A stretch of 43,483 nucleotides of DNA from an uncultured Bryobacteraceae bacterium. GTDB taxonomy: Bacteria; Acidobacteriota; Terriglobia; Bryobacterales; Bryobacteraceae. Below, piece by piece: positions 1 to 7,950 of the stretch; within the stretch, counting starts at the first letter, position 1; each line of letters begins with the position of its first letter. The stretch is from positions 1 through 43,483 of the forward strand of contig CAKZUE010000010.1 in NCBI GenBank assembly GCA_937920635.1, read 5' to 3'. A program made the translations under genes and the position numbers. The notes under the pieces were generated by a model that had not been told where the DNA came from, did no database searches, and worked only from the letters and a program-made list of their open reading frames with translations.

Positions 1-668
1 TTTCGACACCAAACGCCGGATCTTGCCTGAAAAGCCGCGCAGGCGATCAATTCCTCCCGCGAGACAACGAGAGACTCAGGGAAGAAAACGAAGGACATGT
101 CCGCCTGGCGCCACTTTTCGATCATCCCCTGTTCCCAGCCGAGTTCCGCCCCCTCTCACGCCTGCGGCGCTTCAGCCGCCATGCGGATCATGCGATGGAG
201 ACAGCGGCCCATCCGGGCGCCCGGTCTGGATCTCAGACCTGCCGAGCCGTCGGACCGCGGAGTTGTCATGTCCCTGCGTGGAGCCAGCGGTGTCATGGGA
301 CGTCAGCGCCGCCGCATCCGGCTCTTCAGGCAAGTCCGCCGCGAGGCCAGCCAGTGGCAAATTGTCTCGCGGCCGCGCCCGGGGACGATCTGGATCCGGA
401 ATGCCAGCCCCGGCGCGCCTGCCCTTGCCGCCTTTGAGCCGCAAAGCATCGCGGATCGAGCTTCGTGCGCCGCTGGGCAGGGGTTTGCCTGTCTCAGAAC
501 AACTGGCGAGAGCGGGGCGAGGATGGCAGGGCTGCCCGCCGCTCGCCAAGGGAAACCTCCGGCCGGCGGGATTCTGCGCCGCCTGCCGTGATGCTGCTTT
601 TTCCACCCGACCCGCGAGTGAGCCCACAGTCACGGCCGGTGCAGCGCCTGCGCGGGCCCAGGCTCCGG
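1..668. other. Stretch with no supported gene
   Basis: No reading frame here has a recognisable domain. The longest plausible frame (97-591, plus, 164 codons) is rich in Arg, Pro and Ser, and its only purine-rich stretch (AAGGA) lies about one base from the ATG, which is too close for a ribosome site. The other long frames are opposite-strand shadows that continue into the membrane-protein gene. It could hold a decayed gene or the regulatory region of a gene to the left. Confidence 0.45.
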
Positions 669-1454
669 CTACTTCCGTTCCAGCGCGGAGTTGAGCGCGT
701 CCAGCCGCGCCAGCAGCTGGCGTTCTGTCTCGCGCGACAGCGGCACGTGCACGTCGACGGTTTCTTCCTCCCCGCGCGCGCTCAGCATCATCACCCATGC
801 CGCCAGCCCCGCCACCGTCACGCCCAGCCGCAATGTGCTCGCCGCGCGGGTCCACTGCGCCGCATCCTGATTCCGCAGCCAGACGGCGGCTGCCGAACTC
901 AGCAGATAGACGCTGAAACCGACGCCGTGCGCCAGCAGGTTCCGGCGGATCGGTGCCGGGTGATACAGCACGAATAGCGCCAGCAGCAGCAGGAACACCA
1001 GCAGAGCGCTGTACACCGTGGTTTCCAGCAGATACAGCATGCGCAGCAACCGGTAGGGCTCTCCGGCGAAACTGAACTCGGGCCAATGCAATGTGAACGA
1101 CAAAGTCAGGCTCGCGCACAGCGCCGCCAGCAGCGTGGCGCGGCTGAGCACGGAAAGGCCGCGGTAGGATCGCAGCATCGCAGCGCTCAACTCAAACACC
1201 GCCGCCGCGCGGCCGGCGATCAGCACCGGCTCCGTGAACATGACAGCAAACCCATACTGGTTCATGCTGCGCTGAAATACTTCCGGGCTGGTCAAATACT
1301 GCGTGACCCATAACGAGCGGATGAGTTGCATGAGCAGGAGCGCGAAGACGGCCGGGTAGGACGAGACGAGCCTCAGCCGCCAGAGCCGGAACACAAGCCC
1401 GGCGTGCAAGGCGATGGTGAGATACCAGAAGAGCTGTTCGGCGAACCCTGGCAA
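669..1454 (-). CDS. Seven-TM integral membrane protein, function unknown
   Basis: The 261-residue protein has about seven hydrophobic segments spread over its whole length, for example LYLLETTVYSALLVFLLLLA near residues 140-160 and a last one near 215-235. It ends in a charged, probably cytoplasmic helix (residues 240-261, ETERQLLARLDALNSALERK) that may form a short coiled coil. I see no catalytic motif and cannot name a family; proteins of this look are common as hypotheticals in Acidobacteria. It lies downstream of the small secreted peptide at 1563-1721 on the same strand, with a strong hairpin between them, so the two may be separately transcribed or linked by attenuation. Confidence 0.75.
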   Translation of the reverse strand: MPGFAEQLFWYLTIALHAGLVFRLWRLRLVSSYPAVFALLLMQLIRSLWVTQYLTSPEVFQRSMNQYGFAVMFTEPVLIAGRAAAVFELSAAMLRSYRGLSVLSRATLLAALCASLTLSFTLHWPEFSFAGEPYRLLRMLYLLETTVYSALLVFLLLLALFVLYHPAPIRRNLLAHGVGFSVYLLSSAAAVWLRNQDAAQWTRAASTLRLGVTVAGLAAWVMMLSARGEEETVDVHVPLSRETERQLLARLDALNSALERK

Positions 1455-1508
1455 GCGGTGCCTTCCCGCAGTTGATCATAGCAAAGGCGCTGGAAGCACA
1501 AACACTTT

Positions 1509-1554
1509 GGCCCGGCAGGGGTCTCCGTCTCGCCCGCGGAAGCCCTGCCGGGCC
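1509..1554 (-). terminator. Strong 12-bp inverted repeat, possible terminator or attenuator
   Basis: GGCCCGGCAGGG (1509-1520) is perfectly complementary to CCCTGCCGGGCC (1543-1554), with a 22-base loop. It sits directly after the stop codon of the small peptide gene and before the membrane-protein gene on the minus strand. No U-run follows, so it may act as a processing or attenuation hairpin rather than a classical intrinsic terminator. Confidence 0.45.
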
Positions 1555-1562
1555 TGGATTTG

Positions 1563-1721
1563 TCAACGCAGGAACAGCGGCATCTCGATGACCACGCCGC
1601 CGCCACCTGGCCTGGTCGGAGGAGGCGGGCATGGCAGGCAAGGCGGCATGGGATCGGAGGCCATGTTCACTGCCGAGATGGCCGGCAGCATCAACAGAAA
1701 AGCAAGCAGAATTCTCTTCAT
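1563..1721 (-). CDS. 52-residue secreted Pro/Cys/Gly-rich peptide
   Basis: This short frame starts MKRILLAFLLMLPAISA, a convincing signal peptide of 17 residues or slightly more. A tail of about 30 residues follows with PPCLPCPPPP (two Cys in a CxxC spacing within a proline run), then PGGGG and VVIEMPLFLR. The ATG is preceded by AAGGAG about eight bases upstream, a near-ideal ribosome site, which is the main reason to believe the gene. The mature peptide could be disulfide-bonded, metal-binding or an extracytoplasmic anchor. I do not recognise a family. A 12-bp inverted repeat follows the stop, and the 7-TM protein gene comes next on the same strand. Confidence 0.6.
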   Translation of the reverse strand: MKRILLAFLLMLPAISAVNMASDPMPPCLPCPPPPTRPGGGGVVIEMPLFLR

Positions 1722-1886
1722 CGACGACTCTCCTTGGTGGTGTGGAACGCGGGTTCCGATCGTCAGACTAGCCTGAAAAGCGGCCTCAGGCGTTCGCCCC
1801 AGGCAAAGATTTCCGCAATCAGAACAGCCGGCCCTGGCGGGTCAAAACAACCACCCGGAGAGGGGCTTTCTTTTCCGGTGAAACGG

Positions 1887-1930
1887 TATACTATGGAACC
1901 TTAGGGACGCCGCTCCTTCCGCAGGAAGGG
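1887..1930 (+). promoter_or_regulatory. Possible -10 box and leader hairpin
   Basis: TATACT at 1887-1892 matches five of six -10 consensus bases, though I find no good -35. The implied leader contains CCTTCC-GCA-GGAAGG (1915-1929), followed shortly by CCGTTTT, an arrangement that could attenuate transcription into the gene that starts at 1957 or 1975. Confidence 0.35.
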
Positions 1931-1956
1931 CCGTTTTCCCGCTACAGGACAGTCCG

Positions 1957-2403
1957 GTGTACAGGCGTATCCCCATGGAACCGCAGCCGCGCCCGGCCGA
2001 AGAGCTGTGGCGGCGGACGCTCGCCCACATCCCTTCCACGTTCGGCCGGCTCGTGTTTCTTGCGTCGCTGCTGAACGTGAACACAGGCCGCTACGAGCAT
2101 CACGGATTGTCGATGATATTCGGCGCGGAGGAGGCGAATCGGGCGCTCAGGCAAAGCCACGAAGAGGCGTTCCTAACATGGCTTTCGCTTCAATTGGAAC
2201 AGCAGAAAGCCGATCTTGAGCTCCATTTTTCAACCCTCCCGGCAGCGAAAAAGACGCTGGTGGAAAACTGGCGGCGCCTGATGCCCTATCGCACGGCAGT
2301 CCCCGCTTGGGCCAGCCAGGCGCAACGGGAGCTGTTCGAGTCGAACTTCGCCCTGCTGCTCAAACTCCTGTGGAGCGAACTCGAGTCCTTGCCGGAGCCG
2401 TGA
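1957..2403 (+). CDS. Hypothetical helical cytoplasmic protein
   Basis: The 148-residue protein looks soluble and mostly alpha-helical, with no signal peptide, membrane segment or catalytic motif. It has few Cys and many Leu, Glu and Ala. I do not recognise a family. The GTG at 1957 has AGGAC about eight bases upstream; an in-frame ATG at 1975 (MEPQPRPAEELW) is the alternative start. Its last 44 bases overlap the end of the convergent XRE regulator gene. The frame looks real because it has balanced composition and both start choices lie just after a plausible -10 box. Confidence 0.6.
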   Translation: MYRRIPMEPQPRPAEELWRRTLAHIPSTFGRLVFLASLLNVNTGRYEHHGLSMIFGAEEANRALRQSHEEAFLTWLSLQLEQQKADLELHFSTLPAAKKTLVENWRRLMPYRTAVPAWASQAQRELFESNFALLLKLLWSELESLPEP

Positions 2404-3163
2404 GCCGGCTGGCCACTCCGACCACCTGGCCAAGCACTTCCACATCGTCGGGATAGGCGAAAACCAGCGGGGGCAGGGAAGTGGAGGGGTGGGGTATGGC
2501 GATCAGATGGCCTTCTCCCAGACTGCACCAGGCGCAGAGCCAGCCGTCGCGGTGCTCCAGGAAATAGATGGGCCGGTCCAGTTCGTTTGCCCAGCCGCCC
2601 GACACGATCTTGCGGCGGCTTTCGTCGATCAGCAGGAGGCTGCCTGGCCGCAGGATGGGAAACATGAAGTAGTCTTCGGTGCCCAGGCAGGCGTACAGGT
2701 AGTTGCGTGGCTCGATGCCGCTCAGCATCATCAGCGGCAGCACCCCCCAGCCCTGAATGAAGCGGCTCAGGAATGTGGTCTTGTTCAGGTCGAAGCCGGG
2801 GTCCAGCGTCAGCGGTACCTCGACGCTGCCCGCAGCGGACTTCCACCTGGACCGGCCGAAGCCCACCAGATGCGTGCGCTCGGTCGAGACGGCGACGCTG
2901 TCGGCGGGGAGTTCGGACGGATCCGCGCCGTACCAGGAGAGCGCCTCGGCCAGGTCCAGGCGGTAAATGGCGCAGAGGGAATAGAGTTTGTACAAACCCG
3001 GGATGGCGCCGCGGTTCTCAATATCGGACAGCCGGCTGATGGGGACGAGAAATTCGTTGTTGCGGTGGCGGTCGGCGATCTGCTGGCTGAACTCTTCGAC
3101 GTCGCGGTAGCGCAGCCCGAGCCGCTCCCGGATCTGTTTGAATCTGAGTCCTGCTTCCATCAT
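2360..3163 (-). CDS. XRE-type regulator with S24/LexA-like C-terminal domain
   Basis: Residues 5-75 form a Cro/CI-type helix-turn-helix, with the recognition region around ISRLSDIENRGAIPGLYKLY. The remaining 190 residues resemble the beta-rich LexA/CI C-terminal fold, with MFPILRPGSLLLID near the place where S24 peptidases carry their GDSM-P-x-L-x-x-G-D motif. The serine expected before the Met-x-Pro is replaced (YFMFP), and I see no Lys at the usual partner position (LCAWCSL), so self-cleavage is probably lost and the domain may only dimerise or bind a ligand. The start at 3163 gives MMEAGLRFKQIRERLG; 3160 is equally possible. The gene is divergent from pheA across a spacer holding two palindromes that are good candidates for its operator. 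Confidence 0.8.
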   Translation of the reverse strand: MMEAGLRFKQIRERLGLRYRDVEEFSQQIADRHRNNEFLVPISRLSDIENRGAIPGLYKLYSLCAIYRLDLAEALSWYGADPSELPADSVAVSTERTHLVGFGRSRWKSAAGSVEVPLTLDPGFDLNKTTFLSRFIQGWGVLPLMMLSGIEPRNYLYACLGTEDYFMFPILRPGSLLLIDESRRKIVSGGWANELDRPIYFLEHRDGWLCAWCSLGEGHLIAIPHPSTSLPPLVFAYPDDVEVLGQVVGVASRLTAPARTRVRSTGV

Positions 3164-3243
3164 GGTATGATCGGGAGCGCCAGCGCCGCTGCACCTGAGC
3201 CACAATACGGGGTCTGGTGAGCGGAATCAGCGGCTACTTTGAT

Positions 3244-3265
3244 TCTGTTCCGAATTCGGAACAGA
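3244..3265. promoter_or_regulatory. 22-bp perfect palindrome, candidate operator O1
   Basis: The core TGTTCCGAATTCGGAACA (3246-3263) is a perfect palindrome and extends by TC/GA on each side to 22 bp. It lies in the divergent spacer between the XRE/S24-like regulator and pheA. A perfect palindrome of this length with a close second copy is hard to explain other than as a dimeric repressor site. The likely binder is the adjacent regulator, by inference from position. Confidence 0.7.
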
Positions 3266-3278
3266 TGCAAGGCGGCTG

Positions 3279-3292
3279 CTCCGAATTCGGGA
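3279..3292. promoter_or_regulatory. Second, imperfect palindrome copy, candidate operator O2
   Basis: CTCCGAATTCGGGA shares 12 of 14 bases with the core of the perfect palindrome (TTCCGAATTCGGAA). The two centres are 31 bp apart, close to three helical turns, so both would face the same side of DNA, as expected for cooperative binding of repressor dimers. Confidence 0.55.
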
Positions 3293-3336
3293 AAGCGCCC
3301 GCATGCTGGCAGCGCTGCCCTGCCGCGGGAACGACC

Positions 3337-4188
3337 ATGGCGACTCGGAAAAATCCGATGACGGTGGCGATTCAGGGGGAGGCCGGGGCCTTCAGCCACG
3401 AAGCCGCCCTGAAACTGCTGGGCGAGAAAACCTCCGTGCTTTCCTGTCAGCGGTTTGAAGAGGTCTTTCGAGCCCTGGCAGGCGGAGCGGCGGAAGCCGC
3501 CGTGATCCCGATCGAGAACACCTTGCACGGATCGGTGCACGAGAACTACGACCATCTGCTGAACTTCGATTTCCGGATCGCCGCAGAGCTGAACCTGCGC
3601 ATCGTGCATCACCTGATTGCGCTGCCCGGCGTGCGGCTCAAGGACGTCCGGCGGATCTACTCGCACCCGGTGGCGCTGAATCAGTGCCTGCGGTTTCTCG
3701 GCCAGCATCGGGAGTGGGAGCGCGTGCCTTTTTACGACACGGCGGGCAGTGTGAAGATGCTTGTGGAAGAACGGCTGAGGGACGCGGCGGCCATCGCATC
3801 GGAGGTGTCAGCCGGGATTTACGGCGGCCGCATCCTCAGGCGCTCGATTGAGGATGACCGGCAGAATTACACGCGGTTCTTCCTGTTGCGCCGTCCGGAG
3901 CAACCGCCGCTGGAACTGAACGAGGCGGGCAAGAAGGGATGGAAGACCTCGATTGTGTTCTCGACGCGGAACCAGCCGGGGTCTCTGTTCCGCGCCTTGA
4001 GCGCCTTTGCGCTGCGGGACCTGTCTTTGACCAAGATCGAGTCGCGCCCCTTGCGCGGCAAGCCCTGGGAGTACCTGTTCTATGTGGACTTCCTCGGCCA
4101 CCTCGAGGACGAGCGCGTCAAGCGCGCGCTCGGGCATCTGGAAGAGTTGTGCGATCTGCTGCGAGTCTTCGGCTGTTACCGCGCCTAG
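3337..4188 (+). CDS. pheA: Prephenate dehydratase (P-protein, PDT-ACT)
   Basis: This 283-residue enzyme decarboxylates and dehydrates prephenate to phenylpyruvate in phenylalanine synthesis. Residues 9-185 form the PDT domain: VAIQGEAGAFSHEAA at the start, VIPIENTLHGSV near 57-67, and the catalytic TRF motif at T179-R180-F181. Residues 204-283 form an ACT domain with the GSLFRAL loop and the ESRP motif (235-238) that binds Phe for feedback inhibition. There is no chorismate mutase domain, so mutase must be encoded elsewhere. I chose the ATG at 3337 (MATRKNPMTVAIQ), with GGGA about eight bases upstream, rather than an upstream GTG at 3217, which would put both palindromes inside the coding sequence. 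Expression may be linked to the divergent regulator through those palindromes. Confidence 0.95.
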   Translation: MATRKNPMTVAIQGEAGAFSHEAALKLLGEKTSVLSCQRFEEVFRALAGGAAEAAVIPIENTLHGSVHENYDHLLNFDFRIAAELNLRIVHHLIALPGVRLKDVRRIYSHPVALNQCLRFLGQHREWERVPFYDTAGSVKMLVEERLRDAAAIASEVSAGIYGGRILRRSIEDDRQNYTRFFLLRRPEQPPLELNEAGKKGWKTSIVFSTRNQPGSLFRALSAFALRDLSLTKIESRPLRGKPWEYLFYVDFLGHLEDERVKRALGHLEELCDLLRVFGCYRA

Positions 4189-4202
4189 GCGCTGAAGAGC
4201 GC
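4189..4202 (+). terminator. Short hairpin after pheA
   Basis: GCGCT-GAAG-AGCGC directly follows the pheA stop and is followed by TCTCTTATT. The stem is only five pairs, so this is a weak terminator at best, placed in the 18-base space between two convergent genes. Confidence 0.3.
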
Positions 4203-4206
4203 TCTC

Positions 4207-5247
4207 TTATTGGTCCTCGTCCCTTCCGTCGGTCCAGTAAAAGCGCGAGATCACCGGCAGGTGATCGCTGACTTCTTCCTTGATCCGCTTCAGCAGCCGC
4301 ACGGCCTGGGCCGATTTCCATCCGCCTGCGCGCGCCAGGGTTTCCTCCACCGGCTGCCACAGAACCACGCGCGCCGCCTCGCCCTCCACCTGCCGGAAAG
4401 ACGACAGGGTCATCGCCGTCAGGTCGATCCGCGAGAGGAACTGGTCGCTGCGGTTGCGCAGCCAGAGGTAGGAGTAATCGCTTGGGTCGTTGATCCGGCG
4501 GAACACCACCTCCCCGCCCGGCGCCTGCTCCAGATCGTGGAACGGCTTCCAGCAGGCATCGTCGGGCGGGGCGTTCCAGTCGCCGAGGATCACCGCGTCG
4601 GAGTCCGTCTTTGAAGCCTCGTCCGTCAGCCACCCGGTGAGGACTTCGGCGGACTTCAGACGCTGCGGATGGCCTTCCGCCATGGCTTTCAGGTGCACGC
4701 CGAGGATCTGGAAGTCGAACGTCTTGGTCCCGCCGCCCGGCTCGATGGCGTCCTCGCGGACGGCGAAATAGGCGTAGAGCGGGGCGCGCGTGGCGAAGGC
4801 GTCTTTGCCGTCCGCCGTGCGGTGCGTCCCCCTCGGGAAGAGATCCTCCGGGGAGATTTTCGAGCGCACATAATCGCGGTCCCACATCATGGCGATGCGC
4901 TGCTCGCCCCCGGCAATGCTGTATTCCACGCGGTAGTCGCCCGCATTGGCGGTGGTGAGAGCTTCCGCAATCGGATCCATCGCTCCCGGCTGCGCCTCCG
5001 TCCTGCCGACGACTTCCTGGAACACGAACAGGTCGGCGTTGAGAGCTTCGAGAATCTCGAAGATCAGTTGAAAGCGGTTCTGGTCGCGCAGGCGGGACTT
5101 CGACGCGCCGAACCACTCCAGGTTCCACTGCACCACGTCCAGAAACCTGTCCGTGCCGCGGTAGCGCTCCGGCACGAGCCGCGCGCCGCTGAAAGCCTTC
5201 GACAGATGGTCATTGTCCGCGGTGCTGACCGGCGGTCGAGTTGCCAT
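4207..5247 (-). CDS. Endonuclease/exonuclease/phosphatase family protein
   Basis: The 346-residue protein carries the motifs of the DNase I-like/EEP superfamily, which hydrolyses phosphodiester or phosphomonoester bonds with a divalent metal. They are QWNLEWF (N42), VFQEV (E78, metal ligand), GVHLKA (H185), LGDWN (D223, N225) and SDHLPV (D328, H329). No signal peptide is seen, so it is probably cytoplasmic. The substrate cannot be told from sequence; nucleases, sphingomyelinases and inositol phosphatases share the fold. The start ATG at 5247 has AAGGAGG-like bases just upstream. It follows lepB on the same strand but has its own likely promoter near 5355. Confidence 0.85.
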   Translation of the reverse strand: MATRPPVSTADNDHLSKAFSGARLVPERYRGTDRFLDVVQWNLEWFGASKSRLRDQNRFQLIFEILEALNADLFVFQEVVGRTEAQPGAMDPIAEALTTANAGDYRVEYSIAGGEQRIAMMWDRDYVRSKISPEDLFPRGTHRTADGKDAFATRAPLYAYFAVREDAIEPGGGTKTFDFQILGVHLKAMAEGHPQRLKSAEVLTGWLTDEASKTDSDAVILGDWNAPPDDACWKPFHDLEQAPGGEVVFRRINDPSDYSYLWLRNRSDQFLSRIDLTAMTLSSFRQVEGEAARVVLWQPVEETLARAGGWKSAQAVRLLKRIKEEVSDHLPVISRFYWTDGRDEDQ

Positions 5248-5349
5248 GAGGAATCCTCCTTCTTGTTCCCGCCCCGCCGCGGCGCCCTGCCGGCGCCGGA
5301 AACCAGCCTTCTGATATTCAAAGGGAATTTCGGCGAAAAGTCAAAGGAA

Positions 5350-5355
5350 ATTATA
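5350..5355 (-). promoter_or_regulatory. Consensus -10 box upstream of the EEP gene
   Basis: Read on the minus strand, these bases are TATAAT, a perfect -10 hexamer, about 100 bases upstream of the EEP start. The -35 region is poor (TTTCCC at 17 bp), so activity may need an activator. It lies in an AT-rich island inside an otherwise GC-rich region. Confidence 0.4.
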
Positions 5356-5364
5356 TGAATTTCT

Positions 5365-5385
5365 CCGCTTTCGGGAAAAAAGCGG
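5365..5385 (-). terminator. Hairpin downstream of lepB
   Basis: CCGCTTT (5365-5371) pairs with AAAGCGG (5379-5385) around a seven-base loop, 34 bases after the lepB stop on the minus strand. A long U-run does not follow, so it is a possible but not typical terminator separating lepB from the EEP gene. Confidence 0.35.
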
Positions 5386-5418
5386 GGAAGAAACAGGAAA
5401 GAAAACAGCCCGCGCCCC

Positions 5419-5976
5419 TTATTGGACGATTCCCAGCCGCTCCAGCGGCCAGTAAGCGAACACCGCCTTGCCGTATATGGCCCGCGCGGGCAGCGGACCC
5501 CAGTGCCGGCTGTCGTTGGAAGACGACCGGTGGTCTCCCATCACGAAATAGTGGTTCGCGGGCACCACCACCTCCGCCATGTTCGATTTGTCGCGGTAGT
5601 CTTCCGGCACATAGGGCTCGCTGATCGGGTAGCCGTTGACGAAGACGTATCCCGCGCGAACTTCCACCCGGTCGCCCGGCAGCCCGATGACGCGCTTGAT
5701 GTAACTCTTCGACGGGTCGCCCGGAAACCAGAACACCACCGTGTCGCCGCGCTGGATGCTCTCCAGCCCCAGCCGGTACACGAACTTGTTGATGAACACC
5801 CGTTCCTGGTCTTCCAGCGTCGGCAGCATGGACGTGCCTTCCACCTTCACCGGCTGATAGAGAAACAGGATCACCACCAGCGCAATGAACACCGCCAGCA
5901 CCAGATCCCGGATCCAGAAAAGGAGATGCTTCCACATGAGCGACTGCGCGCGCCCGTCCTGCCCCGATTGTTTCAT
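5419..5976 (-). CDS. lepB: Signal peptidase I
   Basis: The 185-residue membrane serine protease removes signal peptides from exported proteins. One N-terminal anchor (residues 17-40) is followed by the box with catalytic Ser49 (EGTSMLPTL), the Lys box with general base Lys94 (YIKRVIGLPGD), and the conserved GDHRSSSNDSRHWGPL. Its length fits the single-anchor bacterial type, shorter than the E. coli enzyme. The start at 5976 (MKQSGQDGRA) has AGG about nine bases upstream; an internal Met at residue 14 is possible. It is followed by a hairpin and the EEP gene and preceded by the DUF885 gene on the same strand. Abundant secreted proteins in this window would be its substrates. Confidence 0.95.
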   Translation of the reverse strand: MKQSGQDGRAQSLMWKHLLFWIRDLVLAVFIALVVILFLYQPVKVEGTSMLPTLEDQERVFINKFVYRLGLESIQRGDTVVFWFPGDPSKSYIKRVIGLPGDRVEVRAGYVFVNGYPISEPYVPEDYRDKSNMAEVVVPANHYFVMGDHRSSSNDSRHWGPLPARAIYGKAVFAYWPLERLGIVQ

Positions 5977-6064
5977 GAGAGCCTGCGATGCCGCAAGATC
6001 TTTCCGCGGATCGCCTGCCGGGACAGGAGCGCGGGAATCAGGCGAACCCCTGAGCCGCTGCCCG

Positions 6065-7864
6065 TCACCGCTGTTGCGCCGCGCCTTTTTCCGCCGCGGC
6101 GCCTTGTTCCAGAGACACGCCCAGCAGCGCGGCGACCGCCGGCACCGGCAACGCTCCCGCCAGCAGAGCGCGGCGGTGAAAATCGCCGGGGCGGAACTGC
6201 GCGCCTGCCTGCTTTTCCGCCGCTTCCCGCAGCCGCTTCCACGCCCGGAAGCCCGCGAAATATGTGGGCAACTGGCATGAGCTCAGCTTGGCGCGGCGCA
6301 GCTTGGCCACCGCCTCCTCCTTCTCCTGGAAGGTCCGCTTTGTCATCAGCTCCATCGCCTCCTCGCCGCTCATGCCCATCGTGTGCAGGCGGATGTCGAG
6401 GATGGCGTTGGCGATGGCCCGCAGCAGTTGTTTCGAGTGCGTCAGCTCCAGTTCGGGATCCCGGTTGAGGTAACCCTCCCGCACCATCAGATCCGTGGCA
6501 TACACGGCCCACCCCTCGATGTAAGCGCCGTCTCCGAACAGCGACCGCAGCAGCCGCCGCGGCGCGGGCTCCACCTGCGCGGCGTACTCGAACTGCAACC
6601 AGTGGCCGGGGACCGCCTCATGGATCGTCAGCAGGCGCAGCCCGTAATAGTTGTACTCGCGCAGCTTGGATTGCACCCGTTCCCGCGGCCAGTCCGCCGG
6701 GATCGGCGTCAGCCAGTAAAACGCGCCGAGCTCCGGCTGCAACGGCGGCGCGGGATTGAAGCCTCCCACGGCGTAAATGCCGCGCATGAACGCGGGCGTT
6801 TCGATGATCTTCAGGTTGTCGTTCGGCGGAAGCGCCACGATGCGGTCCGCGTTCGCGCGCAGGAATTCACGCGCCTCATCGAGCGTCCGCTGCGCGTCGC
6901 GGAAATACGTTTCCGGCTTCGACTGCTTCTGCGCAATTTTGTCGAGAACCTCTCCGACGATCAGATTCAGGTCTACCGGATCACGGTGCGTGGGGTAATA
7001 CTTCGAGTGCAGCGGAAGCGCCACTTTGAACATGTGCCGGCGCAGGTCGGTCATCGCCTCTTCGGCTTCTTTGAGCAGCGCCTCCGGCGTGGCGAGTCCC
7101 CGGAAGGTGAGCTCGAATTTGCGCGCGTATTTTTCTCGCCCCAGCCGCCAACCTTCGGCGCCGGCGTCGGGCAGCGCTTTGAGATGCGCGTTGAAGGCGC
7201 GCATCGCTCCGGCTGCGCGGGCGGCGGCCGCCTGATACCGCGCCCTCAGCGTTTCTGGAACTTTGGCGGGGAATTCCTTTTCGATGAGTTCGAGATTGCC
7301 GTCGTTTTCTTCGAGGGCGGTCTGCGTCCAGACGGGATTGGACTGCGCCAGGCTGGCGCGCGCCGCCTCCAGAAATGCCGGCGCCGCCTCCAGCCGGGCG
7401 ATGAGGTGCTTCCACCGCTCTTCCGCAGGCGCGTACTCCACCGAATACGGCGTGAACAGCGCCGTGCCCAGCAGCTCGACGTACAGGGTGGGATTGTTCT
7501 TCCAGTTCTGCTCGGTGTCGAGTTCGAACAGCGACGCCTCGCACAGGTTCCGCATCAGATCCAGATCCGCGCGCGCCTGCGCGTCCAGGCTTTGTTCGTC
7601 GATCCGCGAAAAACGGCTCAGCCAGTCCCGGAAGTGGCGGCGCCGCGCCTCCATGCCCGATGGCGAGACATCGTCCAGGCGTTCGTCCAGCGCCACCCCC
7701 TGGTGCGCGTGATAGCCGGCGGCGGTCGCCGACACCGGCGACAGCGCCAGCGTCGAGTGGACAAACTCCTCCGTCATGGCGCTGAAGCTCCGCGGCTCTA
7801 TCTGCTTTTTTCCGCAGGCGCCGAGGGCGAGAAGAAGGAACAGAAGAACGGCTGTGTATCGCAT
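6065..7864 (-). CDS. DUF885 family lipoprotein, putative zinc hydrolase
   Basis: The 599-residue protein begins MRYTAVLLFLLLALGACGKK, a lipoprotein signal with the lipobox LGAC, so it should be anchored on the periplasmic side of a membrane. The body matches the DUF885 family of predicted zinc peptidases, with the motif HEAVPGHWLQF near residue 415 in place of a classical HExxH. Further family-like stretches are GWAVYATDLM and DIRLHTMGMS. The substrate is unknown. The start at 7864 is set by the signal peptide; an upstream in-frame start would destroy it. The gene is divergent from a small membrane-protein gene across an inverted repeat. Confidence 0.85.
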   Translation of the reverse strand: MRYTAVLLFLLLALGACGKKQIEPRSFSAMTEEFVHSTLALSPVSATAAGYHAHQGVALDERLDDVSPSGMEARRRHFRDWLSRFSRIDEQSLDAQARADLDLMRNLCEASLFELDTEQNWKNNPTLYVELLGTALFTPYSVEYAPAEERWKHLIARLEAAPAFLEAARASLAQSNPVWTQTALEENDGNLELIEKEFPAKVPETLRARYQAAAARAAGAMRAFNAHLKALPDAGAEGWRLGREKYARKFELTFRGLATPEALLKEAEEAMTDLRRHMFKVALPLHSKYYPTHRDPVDLNLIVGEVLDKIAQKQSKPETYFRDAQRTLDEAREFLRANADRIVALPPNDNLKIIETPAFMRGIYAVGGFNPAPPLQPELGAFYWLTPIPADWPRERVQSKLREYNYYGLRLLTIHEAVPGHWLQFEYAAQVEPAPRRLLRSLFGDGAYIEGWAVYATDLMVREGYLNRDPELELTHSKQLLRAIANAILDIRLHTMGMSGEEAMELMTKRTFQEKEEAVAKLRRAKLSSCQLPTYFAGFRAWKRLREAAEKQAGAQFRPGDFHRRALLAGALPVPAVAALLGVSLEQGAAAEKGAAQQR

Positions 7865-7881
7865 GGTTCCAGCTTCAGTGT

Positions 7882-7909
7882 AGCCGGAGCGGCCTCTGCG
7901 GCTCCGGCT
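7882..7909. repeat. 9-bp perfect inverted repeat in a divergent promoter region
   Basis: AGCCGGAGC (7882-7890) is the exact complement of GCTCCGGCT (7901-7909), with a ten-base spacer, in the 86-base gap between the divergent DUF885 and membrane-protein genes. It could be an operator or a leader hairpin. A TATATA at 7924-7929 lies just to its right and may be the -10 box of the plus-strand gene. Confidence 0.45.
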
Positions 7910-7950
7910 GGCTGTGAGGCATGTATATATGGAAGCAGAGAGGTGCATTT

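Noticed and set aside
97-591. A 164-codon plus-strand frame near the left edge
   Set aside because: Its third-position GC is similar to real genes, but it has no domain, the purine stretch is too close to the ATG, and the Arg/Pro/Ser-rich composition looks like a chance frame.
3217-3336. A longer pheA reading from a GTG at 3217
   Set aside because: It would add 40 residues with no match to the family and would place both palindromic operators inside the coding sequence.
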